Positions 24,643 to 35,927 of a stretch of 64,000 nucleotides of DNA are shown piece after piece. The number at the start of each line of letters is the position of its first letter. Positions within the stretch are counted from its first letter, which is position 1. The stretch covers positions 41,871,229-41,935,228 of the forward strand of contig NW_004624732.1 in the NCBI RefSeq assembly GCF_000247695.1, in the 5' to 3' direction. The position numbers and the translations under genes were made by a program. The notes beneath the pieces were generated by a model, which saw only the letters and a program-made list of their open reading frames with translations, had not been told where the DNA came from and searched no databases. The DNA comes from Heterocephalus glaber. Taxonomy: Eukaryota > Chordata > Mammalia > Rodentia > Bathyergidae.

Positions 24643-24752
24643 TGGGCCAGGGGATTTAGCTCAGTGGTTTCGCCGCCTGCTCTGCAAGCACAAGGACCCG
24701 AGTTCGATCCCCGATACCATAAAAAGAAAGAATTAAAGGGCCTTCTTCACAA
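24643..24752 (+). mobile_element. ID-type SINE with 15-bp TSD and unusual 3' tail
   Basis: It has an intact A box (TTAGCTCAGTGG), the core GGTTTCGCCGCCTGCTCTGC and a B box (CCGAGTTCGATCC). Flanks AAAAATTAATAGAGT at 24628-24642 and 24753-24767 are identical. After the usual end (GATACCATAAAAAG) the insert continues with about 25 non-A bases, including TTAAAGGGCCTTCTTCAC, before a short A run. This is a unique 3' region inside the TSDs. Confidence 0.93.
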
Positions 24753-24767
24753 AAAAATTAATAGAGT

Positions 24768-27700
24768 CAAATAAAATGGAATATTTTAATAAAGCATACT
24801 TGCTATTTTAGCATTATTGTGCCAATAATATACCATTAAAATTGTTGGAAATGTGCACTATATCTTAGATAATCTAAAAACATAGTATTTAAACCTCAGG
24901 AACTTATATCTTAGCAAAAGTTTGAGATTCCTAATTGCCTCCATTACTTGATCTATGTGTGCAAAAGTAAATATATTCAATAAATATTAAAGTTTTCTTC
25001 CCATCTTTGTCGTTCCTTTCCTTATAGATACTAATTTCTAAAGAAAACAGGCCATTCCAAACACATTTTTTGTTATAAGCATTATGCCTACAGTTTTTCT
25101 TTCTCACAAATACCATAGACTACCCCAGGAGCTCTCAAAGCAATCACAACTAAGTTTTATTTCTCTTTGCCTCTGCTACCCCACCCTCATTTTAATTCTC
25201 TTTTCTCATTTTAAGAAGAAAAGGCTAAGGTGACAAACTGTCATTAAAGAAAAACTCAGCGGTAGAAAATTTCTTAAGAAATTATGTATTCGTATTTCTA
25301 AAGTTAAGCTGTCTTGGAAGTCTTGAAGGATGTCAAATCAATGTGGAAAAGTTAAGAAGGAATGTCCTATTGATTGTAAGAATAAAACAAGAGGCGATCT
25401 GCAGTACCTTGATCTTACCTAAAGAAGAAATATATTCTTTTGACTAAAATGAGGTCGTGTTCCAACAATACCTGTCTTTGGTCTGAAGGCAAAGCCATTC
25501 AGGACAATGAGGTGCATGCAACTTAGGAAGAGATGTCTGACTGTTAATAAGAATGCACTGTGAGATAAAATGTTAACATTGGGATCTTATCAGGGTAACA
25601 TGCTCTATCTACTTCTAGAAGCTATTTTTTTCTCTCTTATTTAAAGTTAGAAGAAATCACACTTGAAAATATATTCCCTTCAAGTAAGATACATTGTCTT
25701 CTATAACTAGTACAGGTACAATGTTATTCATTTGTAAACTTTCATATACACATGAATATTCAACCTCATATCTGAGCACAGTAAGATTAAACAAAAAAAA
25801 CTATAGTAAAAATATGTTAATTGAGATTACTGATCTTTGTTTCTACAGGTAAAGATGGCCAGAATGTTATATATTAATAGTTTTTTGGAACATTTGAGAA
25901 AAATTTCCAAGTGTTGATAATACTATATCATTTTTCAACAACCAGACCTTTGGATTATTATCTAATATTTTGATTTTTATTTTGTTGCCAATCAATTTCA
26001 TCAATTACTTTTTGCAGAAAACTCAATCAAAATAAGTAATTTTATACAGATAGAGTTCAAGCCAAGAGGAGACAGAGATATATATAGAAAGGCTGAGAGA
26101 CAGAGAGAGACAGAGTGAAAGAGAGAGAGCACAAAGCAACATTTTCCTATCGCTGAATTTAGAACACAGTAATAAATAATGCATTTTTTGTAAACTTGGC
26201 CTTATAGCTATGCTGGGAGTGGGGTGGGAAGAGAGGCCTCCAAATCATATTTAAGGAGAAAATAAAGATCTACAATTGTGAATACAGCTTATCGAAAAGA
26301 AGCTTCTAATAGCAAAAGTTATGTACATTTTGACGGTCTAAGCCTTACTTGTTCTGATGTATGGCAGAATCTTCTGCAGTCTTCAGTTCTCTTTCTATAT
26401 ATAAAGGGTTCAGATGTACTTGGTGAAATTAACATGTTATTTAAATGAGCACAGAAAAGCGAAAAAAAGGATGCAATTTTATTTTAAACATAATATTTTT
26501 CAAGGGCAGTTGAGGTAAATATACTTACTGGCACAAATGAAATGTAGTCAAAAAGTAACTTTTAACACTCAAATTAATTTTCAGAAATACATTCATTTTG
26601 TATGTTAATTAATGCTTAAATATTAGATTCTTTCCAAAGAATTAATTAGTTTAAAGTATCTCCTTCCAAAATAAAAGAATTTGTAAAAGTCCAGAAGGTT
26701 TTTAGACTTTTGATTTCTAATTACTAAATTGTAATTTCATTCCTATGCCTCTACTCAATTACTTGTCATTTAAGTTAAGGTTGAGGATTATAATTCATAT
26801 TACTTAGCTCCACAGAAAAGAATATAAAGTGGTCAGTAAGATTAATTTTTCTTCCCTTTCCTGGCCAAACAGGAGCAAAAATTGTTATCTACTGTCTCAG
26901 GACAGTAAGGCAAATGGCTTTTTCGTCATTTTCCTGAGATCAAATGTGGGGAGCTAGGATTCTTCAGGAAATATAAGGAAAGTTTCTAAACCATTTCAAG
27001 TGAAGATGACTATTTTGTGATAGAATTTCTGCCAACCACATATTCTGACAAATCCATTGGGAGGGTTCTCATCTTTTGGCTTTATTTTTCTTTTCTTTAG
27101 CATTCCAGCTACCAAAATTATTATTTAAAATTATAATCAATGAGTCTATCATAATCACAGCACTGTAAAGTCAAATACAATTTGACATTTATTTTCTCCC
27201 CCAACAGATTCTAAAATATTTGTCATGTGGAAAGTCATTAGAACTTTGCATGTTGAGAGCTGGTAAATTGATCAAAAGTTTCACTTCACTTTTTTTGTTT
27301 TGTTTTGTTTTTCAAGGCAGCAGCAATCATACAAATAGACATGTTTTTATCTGGATTTTTTTTTTTTAAAAAACATTTTATTAATAAAAACCACGTCCAA
27401 CTTTCAGGCCAGAGTAGCATTTTCATAGATGTCTGTGCCAAGGCAGCCATTTTAAAGAGGACATGTAAATGGAGATGGGTTCCATTATAATCCTAAATTA
27501 GTTTGACTAATGACATCATGTTGCTACAAGTATGTTTAACTTTTAGGATTAATTCTACTTTATTTGAATGTATCTATCGAGAATGAAGACAAGTGTTTCC
27601 TTTGTATAAGAGCTGTTTTGACAGAAGCCACCAAAGATAGGGAAATCTTTCAGGATGCACAATTGATACTTTTTACTATACCGAATCTCCAAAACCAGGA

Positions 27701-30700
27701 AGTAGTTAAAGACTTAGAGATAAGGGGTACATTTCATATAAGATGAAAAAATTACGAGCAGACACATAAAAGAGGATGATATTAATATACTACATAGTAA
27801 GAAGTTACACTGATATTTCAATACTGTAATCCCTGTAGAAGACCAAGATATGATCGTGTGAGGTGAATTTAAATGGAGTTTATTTTTACGATTTTTCCTA
27901 GAACCTGACACAAAATTGAAAAGGCAATTACCAAGAAAGTAACGTCTTGGTTTCAATATACTTGTAAACTAAAAATGCCTGCATATTTCTACCCTGAAAT
28001 ATAAGTAGCATTTAGAAAGTGTCATTTTATTCCTAAGAATACATTAATAATATCACTTATCAGCACCCTAAGAGCATTCATTTAAATTCAAAAATAAAAT
28101 TAAGATGAAAATCTTAATTATTGTAGACCAGATAACATTTAAATTTTCTGCAATATTCTCATGTATTTTTCCTTTCTTTGAGGCTTAATTATGTCCAGAG
28201 TCATGAAGATGGATGTTTAACTTATTTTTATACTGAAAATAATTTCATAGGATATTTATTATGAAATTAAGAGGAAAAGTATTTATTTTGAAAACTTATT
28301 ATTTTGTATAAAGATACTTTAATGTCTTCAAGAACACTGATTGGAATTCCGCCCATTCCTAAATGTAACTTTTTACTCTCTATTCTTTTTCCTTCTCTTA
28401 TCCTGTTTTCTGCCACTCATATTTTTCTTATTGTTTTAAAATATTTAAATTTTTGTTTATTTTTCCACCAAAGCCTTTTCTTACTACCCAGTTTCAGTTT
28501 GAGCTTGATAGGGGTTGGGAAGGAAACAAACTCAAAGATTAGAGTTTGTTTAAAATAAAACGATAATGAATATACAGAGACATGGATTGCAGAACTTCTT
28601 TGAGGGAAGAAAGATTAAAATTTTGATTGTCATTTAGGTAGTCTTATACACAGGCATATGAAAACAACAATAGCATGATGAACTTTCTTTGGGAATATAG
28701 CTCCATATCTCCATATATTCTTTGGGAATATAGCTCCATAATTTAGGAGACTCATGAATTTAAAAGAGACCAGCTTTGTGTTTCTCAATCCTTTCTCTTT
28801 TCAGAAAATTTGACAATTCAAAATGTATTTCCTTTTAAAGTCCTAATCTTTATTAAGCAGTACTTTGATATATGACATTGTTATATGACAAATTAGTTGA
28901 CTCTAAGTGAATTTGATTCATCCTCCACTTTTGACTTTACAGTTACAAAGGTGTTTCCCTTTTCTGATGTGAAGGATTATAAGAGCTGACATCTACCTTA
29001 GTTTGACTCTTGATCAATAATCAATGTAATTTAAGAAAATCAACAATACATAATTAAAGGACAGGTCAATGTTTATCAATTGAACTTACTAAACATCCAA
29101 GTTAGTTTTCAGTACCTTTCTATTTAATAAAATGTTTGAGCTTATACTGACAAAGGAAAATGCAACACAGGTAGATGGTAAAACAAACACATCCTATCTG
29201 ATCTCCATAGTTTCAGAAGCTACTCATTATCAAATACCTATTTGGAAAATCTAAAAGTGATTTCACATTTTTTGGCATAGATCTAACTCTAACAAAACTA
29301 GTGTTTTCACATGACTATTCTAGTCTTCAAGGACAACTGACAGAAGCCTGTGCTGAAAGTTACATCTCATTAACCTCTTTCTGGAGTTTATATTCCCATA
29401 TATTCTGTTTCAGCAGTTCAGTGGGGGAAGTTTGCCATAATGCAGCAGTATTTTCGTTTTGAACTTTCAACAAGATTTCTTCCCCCTCCTCCCTAAATAA
29501 GGTGGGGTTCACACTTTTCACTTTTGGTAGGTAGCTGTGACAATTTAAATTGTTTTCTAAGTTTTGAAAGTTGGATTAAATGTACATATATAATAGTGGT
29601 AAAGTGATGGTCTTTCTTCAGCTATTTTTATTTGTGTTATTTGATAAAGTACTTCTTAAACAAAAGAACTTCCCCAAACAAAATGAACAATGAATAAATG
29701 ATGAAAACAATTCTTTTCTGTGTGACTTATTTACATCTTATATGTTCCTCTCCTTCACAGAAATGTGAATGGCAATACTATAATCATTTAGGTGATTTAC
29801 TTTCCTATCTTGCAAAAAACTTGAGTGTCCATACCTTTAACTTTTTTTAATATGTAAAGTTACCTTCATGTATTCATTTCGATCATGGTGGTAACAGCAC
29901 TAACCACATAAGCACATACAAAAGCCGAGAGGACTTAGCTCCATACGAGGTCAAATTCTAAAGACTGGGAACTCCATCAGAAAAGAGCCCAATAGCAGCA
30001 GTCTGCCAGTGTCATTACATTTTGCTAGCACACTGGGCTGAAAGCTTTATTCTGTTCATCTGCTCAGGTCGAACTTCAAACATTGTTCTTAAGAAAGGTT
30101 GAGAGCCAATTGTTCCAGATCAAAGACATCATCCTTTCAAGTTAGAGCTATGGGCTTCCATTTTAGCAGTACAGTTTTCAAATATTCCATACCAACTTCA
30201 AGGCAATTTAAACAAGTTCAGAACCCACAGGAGTAGGTGGTAATATGTTTAAAAGATTCTTGCCAGTAATGGCCAGATTTTCTAAAGAAACTCACATTAG
30301 TTCCACTACCGGCAAAGAAAATGATGGCTGTAAAGACTATAATCCAGATGCCAACAGCAGGTTAAATAGAAACACTCCAATTCAGTCCCCTATTCTTTTC
30401 TATAATGAGGTAATAATGTTAGTCCATTCATAATTTGCTTCATATAAACACGGTCACTAAATTCCCAACGTAACATTTTGTCTATTTGCTGGGCATTGAC
30501 ATCTAGGTTGTTGTTGTTTGCTTTTTTTTTCCATCTCTTTTTTCCTAATTATAATAAAAAGCTGAACCAGATTAGTCAATATGAACATTCTATGCTTAAA
30601 AAATAGATTTATGATACTTCTGATTTTACTTTAAGCAGTGAAAGTACCCGGTCCCATGTAATCACCCACTATTTTCTTTTCTATTTTTGCAGTTATACGT

Positions 30701-30879
30701 CTGTTGACAAAGACTATGAAACTTAGAGCGGGTTCCAGGTTTTCCAGATCAAAAGTTTACAGAATGCCAGGTGATGCTAATTCCCACCTCCTCTCCTCTG
30801 CTCCCATCCCCCTCCCTCTAAACTTCCACCGTTCATCAGCTACTTGGGGAAAAAGCTGAAGCAAAGCTCCAGCCCGAGC
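24768..30879. other. Intron 1, proximal part: unique AT-rich DNA
   Basis: About 6 kb with no SINE or L1 that I recognise. Local features are a GA-rich stretch at about 26065-26130, a 22-base block duplicated at 28686-28707 and 28719-28740, and a T-rich run near 27290-27370. Low repeat density next to exon 1 could reflect conserved intronic regulatory DNA, but only a cross-species alignment would show that. Confidence 0.5.
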
Positions 30880-32290
30880 CAGGCTGGGGTGCCCGTGGCC
30901 GCGCCACACGGGTGTTCCAGGGCCCTCGGAAGCCGGAAAGTCGAGCTCGGGCAGGTGCGTGCGCCGAGCAGCCCCTGTGCGGAGGACGCGGAGCTCGCGA
31001 GTGTGCCCAGGAAGGGCGCCAGAAGGGACGGGGCCGCGCTAGGCTCGCGTGTCCTTCCTGGACCCTGGAAACAGCCGGTAAGGAAGTTAACCCAGGCAGC
31101 TAAGTTGAGCACGGAGGTGCTTAGGGAGGAGAACCCGGAGCCCGCAGTAGCTCGCAGCTGAGAGCCAACCCAAGGGAAGGCTCGGAAGGAGGCGAACTCG
31201 GACCCCCTCATCTGCAGCGCTTGAGAGGCGCGGAGAGAAGCTCAAAGCCAAGTCCAAGGGCTCCAGAGGGGACAAAATCGGGACCCGTGGCTAGTCACAG
31301 GAAAACATCGCGGGGGTGTCGGGGACTGTGGCTCAGAAGCCCCCCCGCCCCCGCCAGCCCGCTCCCCAGGACGAAGCCAGAGCGCAGTGGCCAACGGGTC
31401 CCGGGCGCGGGGCTGCTAGGACTTAAGTTTCACACTCACTAATCTGCCAGCGTCGCCCAGCAGGAGAGCCGAGGGAAAAGAGCAGGCACGGGGAGGGAGA
31501 GGTGTTCTCCTTACCTTGGTCGGCTCCCATGGTCAGCACCTTGGCGATAGGCAGTAATCCCGAGAGAGTGAGGAAGGCGAGGAGAAACTCGGACATTGTG
31601 GTCGCCCGGTAAGGAAGGCTGCGTTGGAGACTGCTCCGCGGCACCCTCGGCCCGGCGGCGGCAGCGGCAACCGCGGCGAGCCCGGAATGGAGCGGCGTCA
31701 TTTACAAATGTCACTGGAAATTCTTCAGCTCAGTGAGGCCAGCGAGCCCGCCGTCTCCTGCCTGGAGCAGGACGTGGAAGGTGCACGGATGCGCGCGTGC
31801 GGGGGAGCGAGTGAGCGCGAGCGAGCAGCCCGTGCGTCTTGACTTTTCAATGCAGGGTGCGTCTGATCTTACATCACGCAAGAGGGGCAGCAGAGGCGAG
31901 GCGGATGGGGATCCACTGACTGATCACCGCGGCCGCCTCCCACCCCTCCGTCGTGCACACAAATCACATCTGTCACTTAGTGAGAGGCGTTTAACACAAC
32001 GGGGAAATGCCACCGCGATCGGAGGACGCCACAGATCACAATTATTTTTGTCTCCTCGAAGGGAAAGTAACTCCAAGCTGGCTCGGAGGGGACTGGGGTT
32101 TTCAGAGACGGGGAGACTTCTGCACCGGCTGAGCCGGCCAGGACGCGCCTCGCTAACAGCCAGCAGCCCGCGGGGACGAGCGGCTCAGCCCTGGGCCGCC
32201 GCTCTCCGCAAAGCGGATTGGATCCCTGCTTTCCTCGGAAGCTGCCTGGGAAGGGAGAAGGAGCCGAGGAGCTGAGCCTTTTTCTGGGGG
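30880..32290. promoter_or_regulatory. LRP1B: CpG island / promoter and 5'UTR region of LRP1B
   Basis: About 1.4 kb that is abruptly GC- and CpG-rich against AT-rich surroundings on both sides. It contains LRP1B exon 1. The transcription start should lie right of 31596 (minus-strand upstream), but I cannot place it. No convincing TATA box is seen. A CCAAT box on the minus strand is at 32217-32221, and a GC-box-like run on the minus strand lies near 31938-31950. A GCC/GGC-rich run near 31650-31680 is in the presumed 5'UTR. The part left of 31515 is the start of intron 1. Open frames on both strands here are the usual by-product of few stop codons in GC-rich DNA. The boundaries are estimated by eye. 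Confidence 0.8.
31515..31596 (-). CDS. LRP1B: LRP1B exon 1 coding part (signal peptide; partial gene)
   Basis: First coding exon of low-density lipoprotein receptor-related protein 1B, a giant type I membrane endocytic receptor of the LDL-receptor family. The 27 complete codons begin [13 protein letters not shown] and end MGADQ. They are a hydrophobic secretory signal peptide followed by the first mature residues, and they match my memory of the human LRP1B N-terminus with a few conservative changes. The exon stops after the first base of codon 28 (phase 1) at a near-consensus donor, AAG|GTAAGG. The ATG at 31596 has A at -3. The cysteine-rich LDL-receptor class A repeats expected next are not in this exon and must lie in exon 2, to the left of the window. 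The exon sits in a CpG-rich island, as expected for a 5' end. Identity rests on recall of the protein, not a search, but length, phase and context agree. Confidence 0.9.
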
Positions 32291-35079
32291 GAGTGGTTTA
32301 CTCCACTTGGCAGAACGGCAGTTCTTTCGGAATTGCACTTTTAACTTTTATGCTGAGTAGCACCTGGGGACAGAACCCTAAACTCTAGTGACTCAGCAAA
32401 AACAAAAGCAAAACAGTCCCCAAAGTCACCCACCATTTCATAGCAAGGGAAGGTGAAAGGAGGAAAATGAGATCTCTAGGCAGGGAGCAGTACGGCGAGG
32501 AGCTGGCAGTGTGTGTTCCTGCGGGTTTCTGTCTCTAAGAGGGTAATACCTGGTACCTTTTAAACAGACTTTGAGGTAGGTTTATCATGGCTTCGTTTTC
32601 CTCCTCCGTATAGTGCCTTGGCGGTTTAGGAACTTTCCGCAATCATCAAATGCATGAAAACAAATCAATGGAATTAAAAAAAAAAAAAAAAAAAAGGAGT
32701 TGTCTGACTGCTTAACTTCTCAGCCTGATCATCCAAGTACCTAACGATTCAGTCTGCTATTCAGAAATGGCTGTGGAATTGAAATGCAAAAATCTAAGTA
32801 GTGCAAAGCTGACTGTCTTCATATTAAAGTCAACAATTCTCTTCTAACAAGAGATTTTAAATGTTTTTAAATTTAAATGATTTTTTAAATGATTTTAAAT
32901 GTATTCAAAATCTTAAAACCTGAGATGAGAGGAAGGGAAAACTGTAAGGAAAAACCAATAGGATAATTAAAAAGTAAGAAAAAATATTTTTAGACACTTT
33001 TTGCGGTTTACTGGGTGAGACTTATAGATGAACCCCAGCACTATAAACTAGCTGCTATGAGAGTAAAATTATTCAGTTTTTAGGATGCTTCATAGAAACT
33101 AACCTGAATCAAAGAACACAGAAGTGACGCTGGAACACAGCCAATAATCTGTGAAATTCACCTTTTCGTACTTACTATGAATATCAACATGACTTTTAGG
33201 TCACTTTTTCCATATTAAAAATAAAGTTTACCATGGTTTCTAAACCAAATCATTTAGTGTCTAAAGGACTGTCTCTCTACATTTAGAAATTCGTGCTTTT
33301 TAAAATAATGGTTACATATAATTACCTCTAGATGTTTTTATTGTTGCCTAATAATAAAATATAACCTGTAGGAAAAAAGATTCTTTTTCTACTTTGTGTC
33401 AAAATTTACAAACTTTGGAATGAAATTTCAAGAACTAGAGAGAAAATTTTGAATAACATGTTTCTTTTTCAAGGATGCACAGCCCTCTGCATAATATGAA
33501 GTACTTATTTATTGGAACAAAGTAAGTAGGTGCTTTTCCTACATCTTCCCATTCAGTCAACCAAGAGTCAGCTAGTAGGAGATTTGTATCCACTTAAGTC
33601 TTGGCAAGCAGATGAGTAGTGCTCACAAACCTGGCTGAAGACGTTCAGATTCTCTCTCTCCTGTATCCTTACCACCACCACCCCTCCACCTCCAAAGTGC
33701 AGGGTAGAGTAGCCTGGAACAATACGACCACCAGAGACCTGTCATGTACAGAACTCCCACAGTGACTCGTCCACTTCTACAGGATGAACAGTAGGGCTGG
33801 ATTCCAGTCAGTCAGAAAAAGGGGAAATCTTGTTGCACTTCCCAATTAGAGCCAGGGTTTGCCCACACATGATCAGATTTCATTTCAGTTAGCTCCTTGT
33901 ATGTGTGTGATGCTGGGATTTTTATGGTAGATGATAATAATTCATGTGTCACACCAGAAATTCACAAGTTAGAAAAGGGATGTTTATATAAACAGACTGG
34001 GGCCAATAGTCTGGATCTGAATTAGGAGGTGTATGAAGGAGAGTTGGCCTGAAAGTTAGGTTGCTAGGGATTTCTGTAGCTGTCCTTCCAAGGGCTGCTA
34101 AGTTTCTTACCCTGCCTTTGCATACAGAAAAGTTGCCAGGCAGCAGCAGGCACAGGATGGGAAGAAGGATGGAAGGAAGGAGGGAAGGGAAGTTGGGAGG
34201 GGGCAAAGAGAGAGAGGGCACTTTCAACTGGAATATGAGAATTTGTTTAAGATAAATAGGGTTTTGGTACAACTGCCACCATTTGCAAAGTATTCAAAAT
34301 TATATCCTATAGAAAAGAAAGTACAGAGTGATGAAACCATCTAGCTAAATCTGAAAAGTAAAAATATTTCTAAGCAAATTAAGTTTTTCTTCTTTTTACT
34401 TAGGTTCACTTTCTTATTACTATCACTATATGTAAATATTTAAAATAGACATATTATTAAAAAACAATTGATAGGAGAGTATATCTTTCCAAAGACAATT
34501 AAGCTTTTATGACTGGTTTGTTTTGATTTCTTCGACTCCCATTTGTTATTCTTTGGCAGAAGGAAAGGAATATTTACTGATATAGACAACATCAGCAGAC
34601 AACCTGAAATATTACAAACATGTCAATTTTAGCTTTATGTTTTTCTGAATTGACTTTCATAATAATATTATAGCCTCAAGATACAAATCCTATTTTGCCT
34701 TTTGAATATGTCATTGGAGGGCACAATCAGTAATACTGGGAACCATGTGTGGGTAATAAAGAAATGTCAAAAACTCATCAAATTCTTCTCACTCTGCACA
34801 CGTGGAAATAGCCCTTAGGTTTCAAGTCAGTCGCTGATTACAATGCTGGTTGCTTGGGTGTTTTTGGACACTGACATAATTGTGGTCCAGAAGAGTCTCC
34901 ACATTACCCTTGCCAGCAGCTAAAACAAAACTAGGCAGTGATGCTGAGGAGTGGTTGTTGGTGGTCCATGCTCAGGAAGCACACTACATGTGTCCTTGTG
35001 GCATTTTTCTATCTGCTAATACAGATTTCTGGCCTTTTGGACATCGTCTTGCTGCTCCTTAATTATAATTAGAAACCTT
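32291..35079. other. LRP1B 5' flank: no recognised gene
   Basis: This is upstream intergenic DNA. An A20 run at about 32676-32696 lacks a clear flanking duplication. A purine-rich stretch lies at about 34155-34220. No exon signature is seen. Confidence 0.5.
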
Positions 35080-35215
35080 TAGATTCTTGGAACTGGAAGG
35101 AATATTGCAATCAACTACTACAATTTAGTGTATTTTCAGATGAAAAATCTTTAGATAAGGTGCCTAGTCTGAGATCACATATTTCATTAATGTCAGAATT
35201 AGCCCTTGAATAAAG
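35080..35215 (-). mobile_element. MIR3/L2-type remnant
   Basis: The order TTAGATTCTTGGAACTGGAA, TTTTCAGATGAAAAATC and CTAGTCTGAGATCACAT resembles the reverse L2/MIR3 3' region. It is very diverged. Confidence 0.45.
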
Positions 35216-35825
35216 TTATGTGACTTGTTCCTGTGTTATGTAACCACTTTTTTTGATATACCTAAAATGTATATATGTCAGACACTGTGTTCAGCACCAT
35301 GCATATAATCATAAGGATAATAGATATGACTCTTGCATTAAAAGACCATACAGTCCAAATCAATTATTACTTATGTACTCACGGGCTGATTTTTCACAAC
35401 TTCCTAGAAACCATGCTGTCAAAAATCACACTCGTGACATATAAAGCTCATTAGTGACAATACCCAGAAAGTCAGTGCTCCATCCTTCTTGGAAAAGCCT
35501 TAATAGTCATAGAGACCTGAGACTTCCATTCAAATTAGACTTTGAATAAGAAATCCTAAAATATATTTAGATAGCTTCAGTGTTGGAAAAAGCATTTCAT
35601 CAATCAGTGCATTATACTTACTTTGATCTAGAAGTTGGTAGAAAATTCAGTAGTGTTCAGAATTCAGAATATGTAGAAATGTTATAAGTGACAAATCTTC
35701 AAGATTTGTCAAATTCTGAAAAGCTATTATGTTGGAGATTAAAATAGAATTAGATCACAAAAGGAGAACTTGGAAACCTATTTTTCATCTTGTATTCATT
35801 TATTTATTTGCTTTATAGCTTTTAT

Positions 35826-35915
35826 TATTATTATTTTTTGGGTGGTACTGGGGATTGAACTCAGGTCCTTGCGCTTGAGCAGCAGGGAGTGAAACCACTG
35901 AGTGAAATCCCCAGC
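35826..35915 (-). mobile_element. ID-type SINE with 12-bp TSD
   Basis: The reversed head reads GGGGATTGAACTCAGGTCCT and ends GTGAAATCCCCAGC. It is flanked by exact TATAGCTTTTAT (35814-35825 and 35916-35927). The tail is the T/A-rich run at about 35826-35840. Confidence 0.93.
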
Positions 35916-35927
35916 TATAGCTTTTAT

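Noticed and set aside
24643..24720. tRNA-Ala-like sequence with A and B boxes (and the other ID copies)
   Set aside because: The acceptor arm does not pair, an A-tail and TSDs follow, and many copies exist, so these are ID SINEs and not tRNA genes.
31733..32275. 180-codon open frame on the plus strand in the CpG island
   Set aside because: GC-rich DNA has few stops. The frame is Arg/Ser-rich without a domain and overlaps the LRP1B 5' region.
32676..32696. A20 run as possible tail of a retrocopy near the LRP1B promoter
   Set aside because: I found no polyadenylation signal in position and no duplicated target site.
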